Below are positions 8,972 through 14,997 of a stretch of 14,997 nt of DNA, piece by piece. Made by a program: the position numbers and the translations under genes. Under the pieces are notes generated by a model that had not been told where the DNA came from, searched no databases, and was given only the letters and a program-made list of their open reading frames with translations. This DNA comes from Burkholderiales bacterium (GTDB lineage: Bacteria; Pseudomonadota; Gammaproteobacteria; Burkholderiales; Burkholderiaceae_D). The stretch spans positions 1 to 14,997 of the forward strand of contig SYFN01000140.1 in NCBI GenBank assembly GCA_005800405.1, given 5' to 3'. The number at the start of each line of letters is the position of its first letter. Within the stretch, counting starts at the first letter, position 1.

Positions 8972-9379
8972 TTATTCCAAGTGGCCAGAGATGAGCTTGG
9001 TCATCTCGAACATGGAGACAGTCTTCTTGCCACCGAAAACGGCCTTCAGTGTGTCGTCTGCATTGATGTTGCGGCGATTGACACTGTCTTGCAGCTTGTG
9101 CTTCTTGATGTAGTCCCAAACCTTCTTGGTGACATCAGTACGTGGCAGCGGATTGGCACCAACGACGGCGGCCAGTGCTGCGGACGGGGTCAGAGGCTTC
9201 ATGAATGCTGCATTGGGCTTGCGAGCGGTCTTCGCTTTGACGGTCTTAGCAGGTGCCTTTTTAGCGGCGACCTTTTTTGCTACTGGCTTTTTCGCCGCCA
9301 CTTTTTTTGCTGCCGGCTTTTTCTTTGCCGGGGCTTTCTTGGTGGCGGGTTTTTTTGCCGCTTTTTTGGCTGTAGCCAT
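8972..9379 (-). CDS. SWIB/MDM2-domain protein with histone H1-like Lys/Ala-rich tail
   Basis: The 135-residue product starts at ATG 9379, seven bases after a GGAGG ribosome-binding site; a TTG two codons upstream is less likely. Residues 1-55 are almost only Lys, Ala and Pro in repeated PAKK / AAKK units, like histone H1 and bacterial H1 homologues, and should bind DNA non-specifically. Residues about 60-133 form a SWIB/MDM2 fold: LTPSAALAAVVG, LPRTDVTKKVWDYIKKHKLQD, NRRNINADDTLKAVFG and VSMFEMTKLISGHL. SWIB domains are known from eukaryotic chromatin remodellers and from chlamydial proteins, and occur in many proteobacteria; their bacterial role is poorly known. A nucleoid-associated function is an inference from the tail. 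The strongly biased tail is low-complexity and prone to length change. Confidence 0.9.
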   Translation of the reverse strand: MATAKKAAKKPATKKAPAKKKPAAKKVAAKKPVAKKVAAKKAPAKTVKAKTARKPNAAFMKPLTPSAALAAVVGANPLPRTDVTKKVWDYIKKHKLQDSVNRRNINADDTLKAVFGGKKTVSMFEMTKLISGHLE

Positions 9380-9499
9380 TGTCAAACCTCCATTGCTGTA
9401 GTGGTGAAAAATTGCGCCAATTCACGCACCGCCAATGGTCTTAGGGTTTTGCCTGTGATGCAAGCATTTTTTATGGCTTTTTTTGGGTTTTTCCCTATG

Positions 9500-9511
9500 A
9501 GAGCGCGCTCT
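9500..9511. promoter_or_regulatory. 12-bp perfect palindrome upstream of the SWIB gene
   Basis: AGAGCGCGCTCT is perfectly self-complementary and lies about 120 bp upstream of the SWIB start, in the gap between ffh and that gene. A second short palindrome, GTGATCAC, is at 9530-9537. Either may be an operator, but no promoter elements could be placed around them. The rest of the gap 9380-9635 shows T-rich runs on the plus strand and nothing else I can name. Confidence 0.3.
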
Positions 9512-9635
9512 GGAAAGTGCCCCAAGATAGTGATCACAATGCCGGAGGTGTGATGTAGGTCTCACCCAAGTCGTGCAACGGCCCTGAAAAAATTACGCCA
9601 GAAACGACTTCCCCCTATACGAATGCGTCCGGATC

Positions 9636-11003
9636 TCAGCGCATGCCGGGCAACATACCCTTCATGCCGCGCATTATTTTCATCATGCCGGCGCCTTTAA
9701 ATTTCTTCATCATGCCCTGCATCTGCTCGAATTGGGCCAGCATACGATTGACTTCCTGTACCTGAACGCCCGCACCAGCGGCGATCCGGCGCTTGCGAGA
9801 GGCCTTGATCAGATCGGGCTTTGCACGCTCCTGCAAGGTCATGGCGTTGATGATGCCTTCCATGCGCCGTACTTGTTTTTCCGCCATCCCTATGTTTGCG
9901 CCCGCTGCCGCTTGCTGCATTTGGGCGGGCAATTTATCCATGAGTCCCGACAGTCCGCCCATTTTCTTCATCTGGGAGAGCTGCGCCTTGAAATCATTGA
10001 GGTCGAACTTGCCGCCACCTTTGATCTTGTGTGCAAGATCCTCAGCCGCAGCCATGTCGACGCCTTTTTTCGCCTCTTCGACCAGGGCCAGTATGTCGCC
10101 CATGCCCAGAATACGATTGGCCATGCGATCTGGATCGAAGGGCTCAAGGCCATCGAGTTTTTCTGCGATGCCTGCAAATTTGATGGGCTTGCCGGTGACA
10201 TGGCGCACCGAGAGGGCAGCGCCACCGCGTGAATCGCCATCGAGTTTGGTCAGGACGATGCCAGTCAGTGGCAGCGCTTCATTGAATGCGCGAGCGGTAT
10301 TGATGGCGTCCTGGCCAAGCATGGCATCGACGACGAACAGGGTTTCGATGGGTTTGACTGCGGCGTGCAGGGCGCTGATTTCCTGCATCATTGCTTCATC
10401 GATACCAAGGCGTCCGGCAGTATCAATGACGAGCACATCATGGTGATGCTTTTTCGCGTAATCGAGCGCAGCGAGTGCAATGTCGACTGGCTTGTCAGTC
10501 ACACTGGAGGGGAAAAAATCGGCGCCAGCCTGGCTTGTCACTGTCTGTAGCTGCCCGATGGCTGCAGGACGATAGACGTCGGCGGAGACAGTCAGTACCT
10601 TTTTCTTTTTCTGTTCTTGTAAAAACTTGGCGAGCTTGCCGACGGTCGTGGTTTTGCCGGCGCCCTGCAAGCCGGCCATCAGGATGATGGCAGGTGGCTG
10701 CGTTGCAAATGATAGCTGCCTTGCCTCCAGGCCAAGATCACCCCCCATCAGGCTGGCCAGTTCGTCGTGCACAACACCCACTAGCGCTTGTCCCGGCGTG
10801 AGTGAGCCCACCACTTGCTCGCCAAGCGCTTTTTCCTTCACGCGCGCAATAAAGTCGCGTACGGCCGGCAGCGCTACGTCCGCTTCGAGTAGCGCGAGGC
10901 GAACCTCACGTAGCATGTCAGCCGTATTCGATTCGGTTAGCCGTGCTTCGCCACGCATGGTCTTGACCACTTTGGCCAGTCTTTGAGTCAGATTATCGAG
11001 CAT
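9636..11003 (-). CDS. ffh: signal recognition particle protein Ffh
   Basis: Ffh is the protein part of the signal recognition particle; with 4.5S RNA and FtsY it targets inner-membrane proteins co-translationally. The 455-residue product has the N domain (1-95), the SRP GTPase domain with P-loop GLQGAGKTTT (111-120), the ALLEADVALP helix (37-46), DTAGRL (194-199) and TKLDGD (252-257), and the M domain from about 327. The M domain has the RNA-binding SRKRRIAAGAG (402-412) and a very Met-rich tail (MQGMMKKFKGAGMMKIMRG) that forms the signal-sequence groove. ATG 11003 gives the canonical MLDNLTQRL start. A weak promoter candidate lies upstream on the minus strand (TAGAAT at 11074-11079, TTGCCC at 11095-11100, spacing 15). 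It is divergent from the CcsA-like gene, as in other betaproteobacteria. Confidence 0.97.
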   Translation of the reverse strand: MLDNLTQRLAKVVKTMRGEARLTESNTADMLREVRLALLEADVALPAVRDFIARVKEKALGEQVVGSLTPGQALVGVVHDELASLMGGDLGLEARQLSFATQPPAIILMAGLQGAGKTTTVGKLAKFLQEQKKKKVLTVSADVYRPAAIGQLQTVTSQAGADFFPSSVTDKPVDIALAALDYAKKHHHDVLVIDTAGRLGIDEAMMQEISALHAAVKPIETLFVVDAMLGQDAINTARAFNEALPLTGIVLTKLDGDSRGGAALSVRHVTGKPIKFAGIAEKLDGLEPFDPDRMANRILGMGDILALVEEAKKGVDMAAAEDLAHKIKGGGKFDLNDFKAQLSQMKKMGGLSGLMDKLPAQMQQAAAGANIGMAEKQVRRMEGIINAMTLQERAKPDLIKASRKRRIAAGAGVQVQEVNRMLAQFEQMQGMMKKFKGAGMMKIMRGMKGMLPGMR

Positions 11004-11252
11004 GAGGTGTCTTGAATGTAGATCAGGAAAGTGGGCGCGGAAACGATCGCCTACTGGGGAAAGTTAATAGAAGATTCTACCCGAAGCACGTTGCGGGCAA
11101 GCGCTGGTTCAATGACAATCCAAACTTAGGCGCCCGAAAAAACAGGGCCAACCCCTTGATTATCAACGTGCCTGCCGCCCTGCAACTGTGCGGACTCGCC
11201 ACAAAAAGCAGATTCGTTTAGGTCCCCCTCGTGGCGCTTTAGCAGTAGAGCC

Positions 11253-12083
11253 ATGGTGTACACTTTGTTTATGCAATTTCTTTTCATTCACGCAGCCGGA
11301 TTGCTCTACATTGTCTGTTCGTTATTACCCGAGCAGCAGCGCCGTTTCATCACCTTGGGTACGGCAGTCGGTTGGCTATTGCATGGTGCAGCGCTCGCCA
11401 GTATCGTGATAACACCCGACTATCTTCGACTAGGCTTTGCCGTGATGCTCTCCGCAGCGCTGTGGATGACGGTGGCGGCTTACTGGATAGAAAACCGCAA
11501 TCTGTCGGTCGATGGATTGCGTCGTCTGGTTTTACCGATCGCAGCGATTGTGATTGTGCTGCCCGCATTTTTTCCGGGATCAGAGATTCCGCTGGCCGGG
11601 AAGTCGCCTTGGTTCTCGTGGCATGTGGCCTTGTCGACTCTCGCCTATGGATCGCTGACGATCGCCGCCTTTCATGCGGTGTTGATGGCGATGCAGGAGT
11701 CGCGTTTGCATGCATTGCCTACGGCAGCGTCTCAGCGTGGCTGGTTTGCGCTCGCTATTGATCGTTTGCCTGCGTTGCTCACGATGGAGCGCGTGCTATT
11801 CAGGTTGATCAGTTTCGGTTTCCTGTTACTCACAATGACGGTCGTCTCCGGTGTGTTCTTTTCAGAATCTGTCTTTGGCAAACCCTTCCGTCTCGAACAC
11901 AAGACATTGTTCACCATGCTCTCTTGGGTGCTATTCGGCTTGCTTCTGGCGGGTCGTCAATGGAGAGGATGGCGCGGTAAGACAGCGCTGTTGTTCACGC
12001 TCACCGGTTTTGCAACACTCTTGCTTGCGTATGTCGGTAGTCGCTTCGTGATGGAGGTGGTGTTGCACAGGAGCCTTGCGTGA
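11253..12083 (+). CDS. CcsA/YpjD-like integral membrane protein, cytochrome c assembly family
   Basis: The 276-residue product is almost entirely hydrophobic, with about eight transmembrane segments (roughly 7-25, 36-54, 61-79, 93-108, 122-143, 188-207, 217-236, 246-265). The conserved region around WFSWHVALSTLAYG (119-132) and the His residues in GWLLHG and EHKTLF match the CcsA/HemX/YpjD family (cytochrome c assembly protein). Family members handle haem at the membrane; this short form's exact substrate is not established. The position next to and divergent from ffh is typical of betaproteobacteria. An alternative ATG at 11271 (MQFLFIH) would shorten the product by six residues; neither start has a strong ribosome-binding site. 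It overlaps the next gene by four bases. Confidence 0.85.
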   Translation: MVYTLFMQFLFIHAAGLLYIVCSLLPEQQRRFITLGTAVGWLLHGAALASIVITPDYLRLGFAVMLSAALWMTVAAYWIENRNLSVDGLRRLVLPIAAIVIVLPAFFPGSEIPLAGKSPWFSWHVALSTLAYGSLTIAAFHAVLMAMQESRLHALPTAASQRGWFALAIDRLPALLTMERVLFRLISFGFLLLTMTVVSGVFFSESVFGKPFRLEHKTLFTMLSWVLFGLLLAGRQWRGWRGKTALLFTLTGFATLLLAYVGSRFVMEVVLHRSLA

Positions 12084-12337
12084 AATATCTGATTTGGGCG
12101 GCTATTATTTATTTGGCCTGGCGCTGGTACACCGTTTCAAAGCAATCTTCCTCCGAGCCCGCTTCATCTGCTGATTCGGCTCGTTCGGCCTCGAACTCGG
12201 GTGCTGATGAGGTCGCCGAAGCCATGGTCAGATGCGCGCAATGCGGGATTCATCTGCCCCACTCCGAGGCACTACATGGCGCCGGTGCCATCACTTTTTG
12301 CAGCGAAGCGCATCGACGGCTGCATGGCAACAGATAG
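12080..12337 (+). CDS. PP0621-like small zinc-finger-type membrane protein
   Basis: The 85-residue product begins at GTG 12080, overlapping the upstream stop as GTGA, so translation is coupled to the CcsA-like gene. Residues 1-20 (MKYLIWAAIIYLAWRWYTVS) form a single membrane anchor. A Ser/Ala-rich linker follows to about residue 48. The C-terminus carries CAQCGIHLPHSEA and FCSEAHRRLHG, a C-x2-C ... C-x3-H pattern that probably binds zinc. This is the PP0621 family, of unknown function, normally found between the CcsA-like gene and pilS in betaproteobacteria. Here no pilS follows: the next 211 bp contain no gene. Confidence 0.8.
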   Translation: MKYLIWAAIIYLAWRWYTVSKQSSSEPASSADSARSASNSGADEVAEAMVRCAQCGIHLPHSEALHGAGAITFCSEAHRRLHGNR

Positions 12338-12548
12338 ACCACAGTCCGGTGCAGCCTTTCTTTATTCCCTGAGGATAGTTTGTGTTTTGCTAAATGCGAG
12401 GACGCGGTGTTGTGTTTTTCGCTTATCGTGCAGCTATATTAATCGGGATGACTAAACCTGGCGCGTCCCGTTTCTGGCATCAGCCATGATCTCTGTTCCT
12501 GACGCTGTCTCCTCCATCGCATTTCAGCTTCTGGGTTAATCGCGTGCC
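12338..12548 (+). other. gene-free gap where pilS is expected
   Basis: No frame here resembles a histidine kinase or a receiver domain. The only promoter-like element is TATATT at 12435-12440 with TTGTGT at 12410-12415 (spacing 19, so weak). A TAA at 12537-12539 lies three codons before the PilR-like ATG, in its frame. Loss of pilS and of the 5' part of pilR by one deletion would give this arrangement. Confidence 0.6.
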
Positions 12549-13511
12549 ATGCAGGAGGTACGTGATCGCATCAGTAAACTTGCGACCGGTACCGCGCCAG
12601 TTGCGATCTATGGCGAGTCGGGTAGTGGCAAGGAGTTGGCGGCACGCGATATTCACGCGCACAGCCCGCGCGCCGGTCAGCCTTTCATCGCCGTCAACTG
12701 CGGTGCAATTCCCGAAAGTCTGATGGAGGCTGAATTTTTTGGTTATCGTCGCGGCGCCTTTACGGGTGCTAACGAAGAGCGTCAGGGCTTCTTTAATGCC
12801 GCACACCGCGGCACACTATTCCTTGATGAGGTCTCGGAGCTGCCACTGGCCATGCAAGTGAAACTGCTGCGTGCGATTCAGGAGTGGCGCGGGCGAAAGC
12901 TGGGTGCGCAGCGTGAGGATGTCATCGATGTGCGGATTTTATCGGCCACCCATCAGAATCTTGCTTCCGTGGTGGGGCGAGGCAGTTTTCGACAGGATTT
13001 GTACTTTCGCCTCCAGGTCATCTTGCTGTCCTTGCCGCCATTGCGTGCAAGACGAGAAGACATTCCTTTGCTGTGTGATGCCATTCTCAGGCGTCTAGTA
13101 CCCGGCGCCAGCAAGCCGGTGATCAGCGAAGCCGCAATGGAGCAGCTAGTCACCTATGATTTCCCAGGGAATGTGCGCGAGCTTGAGAATGTGCTGGAGC
13201 GAGCGCTGGCCTTTTCTGCTGGCGCTGTCATCGACCGGCATGACTTACATTTCGAGAGCCTTGCCCGAACCACGTCGATCGGTGTCTTTTCAAGCAGCGA
13301 CATGGCTGCTTGCGCGAGCGCATACGCAGTGGACAAGGTTGTGCTCCCGGTATGTCTCCCTGCGCATCCGGCCAGCGTCGAGTGTGACTTGATTCGTCGC
13401 GCCTTGCAGCAGACACGGTTCAATCGAAGTCGCGCAGCATCGCTTCTTGGGATAAACTTGTGGCAACTACGTTACCGTATGCAGCGACTGACGATTCATG
13501 ACCCCGACTGA
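12549..13511 (+). CDS. PilR-like sigma54 activator lacking the receiver domain
   Basis: The 320-residue product consists only of a sigma54 AAA+ domain and a Fis-type helix-turn-helix. It shows Walker A GESGSGKE (22-29), the sigma54-contacting GAFTGA (69-74), Walker B TLFLDE (99-104), FRQDLYFRL with sensor arginines (147-155) and the FPGNVRELENVLERAL helix (205-220). The DNA-binding helix pair is at about 278-316 (RALQQTRFNRSRAASLLG, then LWQLRYRMQRL). PilR normally has about 450 residues or more, with an N-terminal receiver phosphorylated by PilS. Here the frame opens at SRAMQEV, exactly where PilR enters its AAA+ domain, after an in-frame TAA. All catalytic motifs remain, so it may be a constitutive activator or a decaying remnant. 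No Shine-Dalgarno sequence is visible. It overlaps ampD by 14 bp. Confidence 0.85.
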   Translation: MQEVRDRISKLATGTAPVAIYGESGSGKELAARDIHAHSPRAGQPFIAVNCGAIPESLMEAEFFGYRRGAFTGANEERQGFFNAAHRGTLFLDEVSELPLAMQVKLLRAIQEWRGRKLGAQREDVIDVRILSATHQNLASVVGRGSFRQDLYFRLQVILLSLPPLRARREDIPLLCDAILRRLVPGASKPVISEAAMEQLVTYDFPGNVRELENVLERALAFSAGAVIDRHDLHFESLARTTSIGVFSSSDMAACASAYAVDKVVLPVCLPAHPASVECDLIRRALQQTRFNRSRAASLLGINLWQLRYRMQRLTIHDPD

Positions 13512-14115
13512 ATTTTGTTTTTTGATCGATGACGCAGGCTGGTGCCGGGAAATTCACCTGGTGCGTAGCCCAAATTACGACGCCCGTCCGTCGCAAGTGG
13601 CAATCAATTTGCTCGTCATTCACAACATCAGCTTGCCGCCCGGTGAGTACGGTGGTGATTACATTGAGGCGCTGTTTACCAACCAGCTCGATTGCAAAGC
13701 ACATCCGTATTTTGCTCAACTCGAAGGGCTGCGCGTGTCTGCTCATTTTTTAATCCGGCGCGATGGCAGTGCAACTCAATTCGTGAGCACGCACGACCGT
13801 GCTTGGCATGCCGGAATGTCAACTTTTGATGACCATGAGAAGTGTAACGATTTCTCAATCGGGATTGAATTAGAGGGCGATGACCACACGCCATTTTGCG
13901 ATGTGCAATATCGCACCTTGGTTGCGCTCACAAAAGCGCTGATTGTTGCGCATCCGCTGGCACACGTAACAGGGCATGAACATATTGCACCTGGCCGCAA
14001 AACTGACCCGGGGCCGCAGTTTGACTGGGATCGCTACCGATCCGAGATGACAACCCTGATCGTGCGCGGGTTTTCTGACACGAAAACTGCGTTTGCGCTG
14101 AGTTTCCAAGCGTAA
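13498..14115 (+). CDS. ampD: 1,6-anhydro-N-acetylmuramyl-L-alanine amidase
   Basis: AmpD is a cytoplasmic zinc amidase that cuts the stem peptide from anhydro-muropeptides during peptidoglycan recycling; its loss derepresses AmpC beta-lactamase in species that have AmpR. The 205-residue product has the Amidase_2 fold. By alignment to known AmpD, the zinc ligands are H42 (LLVIHNIS), H160 (VTGHEHIAPGRKTDPG) and D170, and the catalytic residues E124 (IGIELEG) and K168 are present, so the enzyme should be active. Residues 47-70 (PPGEYGG...FTNQLD..AHPYF) are the usual AmpD insert. ATG 13498 overlaps the end of the PilR-like gene by 14 bp. A possible promoter for nrdA begins 8 bp after its stop. 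Confidence 0.95.
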   Translation: MTPTEFCFLIDDAGWCREIHLVRSPNYDARPSQVAINLLVIHNISLPPGEYGGDYIEALFTNQLDCKAHPYFAQLEGLRVSAHFLIRRDGSATQFVSTHDRAWHAGMSTFDDHEKCNDFSIGIELEGDDHTPFCDVQYRTLVALTKALIVAHPLAHVTGHEHIAPGRKTDPGPQFDWDRYRSEMTTLIVRGFSDTKTAFALSFQA

Positions 14116-14122
14116 AAATCGG

Positions 14123-14151
14123 TTGCAAGTTAAGCAGGTGGGCACTAGAAT
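14123..14151 (+). promoter_or_regulatory. candidate sigma70 promoter for nrdA
   Basis: TTGCAA (14123-14128) and TAGAAT (14146-14151) are spaced by exactly 17 bp, matching nine of twelve consensus positions. Transcription would start near 14158, about 525 nt before the nrdA start codon. The -10 box lies inside the first NrdR-like palindrome. Confidence 0.6.
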
Positions 14152-14188
14152 CAGTGCCCGTGGACGCTTAATCTACTAGATCTAGTGT
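14142..14188. promoter_or_regulatory. pair of NrdR-box-like palindromes
   Basis: Box 1 (14142-14157) is GCACTAGAATCAGTGC and box 2 (14173-14188) is CTACTAGATCTAGTGT. Both follow the NrdR pattern ACACTATATATAGTGT in the ACTA ... AGT positions; box 2 is the better match and contains a 12-bp perfect palindrome (14175-14186). Their centres are 31 bp apart, three helical turns, with 15 bp between the boxes. That is the arrangement known for NrdR, the ATP/dATP-sensing repressor of ribonucleotide reductase genes. Box 1 covers the -10 of the promoter at 14123-14151. The nearest downstream gene is nrdA. Confidence 0.7.
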
Positions 14189-14684
14189 TTTCGCTAATTC
14201 AGCTGAACTGAGCAGGTCAGACCAGCCCACACGGTGGGCGAAGCGTTTTAAAGGGTACATACCCGGATGAATGTGGGGCTTGGTTGAGGGTGGTCTGCAT
14301 TTGTTTTGGGGTTGCGCAACTCAGGCAACGGGTCGGATGCAAGGCGCGACGATGCGTCGTCGTAACGCCGGCTTCGGCCTGTTGCCTGGGCTGTCCGAAG
14401 GGTTCGGGCGAGAGGGGCTCATCGCTGCGTTACCACGCTTGCACAGGGCGCCACCCTGAGCGTAGCGCGGCGTCTCGCGTTGATCCCTTATCGCCGGAAC
14501 GAAACCCCAGAATAAATGCAGAAGACCCTTTAGGCCCATCCGTATCAAATCTATCGGTGTGTCTGCGCAATGCAGCGTACGGCGCGCCAGCCGGTTAGTA
14601 GAAATCATGGTGCCGGCATTTGTCCGGCAAAACAGAGACAACAGGGCAGTAATGTCCGAGGTATGACCTTTTTGGGGAGGCGAA
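14189..14684 (+). other. long nrdA leader, no gene seen
   Basis: This stretch has no credible reading frame. From left to right it holds the palindrome TTCAGCTGAA (14198-14207), a hairpin GCCCAC-ACG-GTGGGC (14225-14239), the inverted-repeat element 14288-14528 (listed separately), a hairpin TGCCGG / CCGGCA (14611-14616 with 14624-14629) and the nrdA ribosome-binding site GGGGAGG (14674-14680). No tRNA or known riboswitch motif was recognised. A second promoter nearer to nrdA is possible but none is evident. Confidence 0.6.
14288..14528. repeat. 241-bp MITE-like segment with 29-bp terminal inverted repeats
   Basis: The left end (14288-14316) and the reverse complement of the right end (14500-14528) agree at 24 of 29 positions without gaps; the shared core is TCTGCATTT, then TGGGGTT. 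Between them are several hairpins: CAGGCAAC (14322-14329) with GTTGCCTG (14381-14388) enclosing CGACG-ATG-CGTCG (14347-14359), then CCGAA / TTCGG (14395-14407) and CAGGG / CCCTG (14444-14458). No transposase frame is present and no clear target-site duplication was found at the ends. It could be a non-autonomous mobile repeat or a structured RNA within the nrdA leader. Confidence 0.65.
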
Positions 14685-14997
14685 GTGCAGACCAGTCAGG
14701 AAATTTCAGCCAAGTCCACTGGCAACATCAGTGGCGCACCCGCCGTCTCGGCGCTCGCACCCTCGTCTCCCGGCGCGACTGCGTCGCTCCACGATTACAA
14801 GATCATTCGCCGCAACGGCGCAGTAGTGGGTTTTGAGCCATTCAAGATTTCCATCGCCATGACCAAGGCATTTCTGGCGGTGAATGGTGGTCAGGGCGCA
14901 GCTTCGGCGCGCGTGCGCGAGCTGGTCGAGCAGTTGACAGTGGGCGTTGTGTCTACTCTGATGCGTCGCCAACCTGCGGGCGGTACTTTCCACATCG
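14685..14997 (+). CDS. nrdA: ribonucleoside-diphosphate reductase class Ia, alpha subunit (5' part)
   Basis: NrdA reduces ribonucleoside diphosphates to deoxy forms for DNA synthesis, using the radical from NrdB. Only 104 residues are visible; the gene runs off the right edge. It starts at GTG 14685 with MQTSQEISAK; in-frame TGA at 14664-14666 rules out a longer start. GGGGAGG (14674-14680) is the ribosome-binding site, with a rather short spacing. After a low-complexity Ser/Ala/Pro leader of about 35 residues comes the ATP-cone, beginning DYKIIRRNGAVVGFEPFKI (37-55) and MTKAFLAVNGGQGAASARV, which senses ATP/dATP and sets overall activity. Such an N-terminal leader before the cone is normal in Burkholderiales NrdA. 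The NrdR-like boxes upstream fit this gene. Confidence 0.93.
   Translation, partial: MQTSQEISAKSTGNISGAPAVSALAPSSPGATASLHDYKIIRRNGAVVGFEPFKISIAMTKAFLAVNGGQGAASARVRELVEQLTVGVVSTLMRRQPAGGTFHI

Noticed and set aside
9126-10446. Long open frames antisense to the SWIB and ffh genes (for example 9126-9401 and 9793-10446, plus strand)
   Set aside because: They mirror the codon bias of the real genes, have biased Phe/Ala or Ser/Arg composition and no recognisable domain or ribosome-binding site.
12339-12455. Open frame after the PP0621-like gene containing AAFLYSLRIVCVLL, considered as a pilS N-terminal remnant
   Set aside because: It has only weak hydrophobic resemblance, no start codon of its own in a sensible place and no further kinase sequence.
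12459-12476. Possible sigma54 promoter (TGGCGCG followed by GTTTCT) before the PilR-like gene
   Set aside because: The GG is present but the GC expected ten bases later is absent (TT instead), so the -12 element fails.
14321-14641. 106-residue minus-strand frame in the nrdA leader
   Set aside because: It runs across the right inverted repeat and the hairpins of the repeat element; composition is Arg/Pro-rich with no domain, so it is probably a by-product of the repeat.
14189-14684. Cobalamin or other known riboswitch in front of nrdA
   Set aside because: No B12-box-like sequence or other known aptamer core could be found by eye; the stems belong mainly to the inverted-repeat segment.

Overview
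The window reads as chromosomal DNA of a betaproteobacterium, most likely Burkholderiales and perhaps close to Oxalobacteraceae. I infer this from gene order (ispB / rplU-rpmA-obgE-proB / CNP1-like-rppH / proS-lytic transglycosylase, then ffh / ccsA-like / PP0621-like / pilR-like / ampD / nrdA) and from protein character, not from a database search. Most of it is housekeeping. I do not see a phage, CRISPR array, toxin-antitoxin module or defence island, and no complete new multi-gene system.

Layout. 1-421: a possible tail of an unrecognised (perhaps transposase) gene, a start-less reading frame and a small SHOCT-domain gene. 440-1444 (-): ispB, divergent from the rplU-rpmA-obgE-proB run (1693-4597), which is served by a strong sigma70 promoter at 1558-1586. 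A ~100-bp near-palindrome (4705-4807) separates proB from the convergent rppH and CNP1-like pair (5906-4822, minus). proS (6081-7802) follows divergently, then a lytic transglycosylase gene broken by a frameshift and a TPR gene. A perfect bidirectional terminator (8923-8958) separates the TPR gene from a convergent SWIB-domain gene with a histone H1-like tail. ffh (minus) is next. Divergent from it run a CcsA/YpjD-like membrane gene, a PP0621-like gene, a PilR-like sigma54 activator without receiver domain, ampD and the start of nrdA.

Functional grouping. The rplU run couples ribosomal proteins with the ribosome-associated GTPase ObgE and the first step of proline synthesis. proS and ffh serve tRNA charging and membrane targeting. 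AmpD and the transglycosylase relate to peptidoglycan turnover and recycling. The CcsA-like protein points to cytochrome c assembly. 

The points most worth a second look are at the right end. First, the pilS gene expected between the PP0621-like gene and pilR is absent, and pilR begins at its AAA+ domain. Second, the region before nrdA holds a sigma70 promoter overlapped by two NrdR-box-like palindromes whose centres are exactly 31 bp apart. Third, between that promoter and nrdA lies a 241-bp segment bounded by 29-bp inverted repeats (24/29 matching) and rich in hairpins, giving nrdA an unusually long leader.
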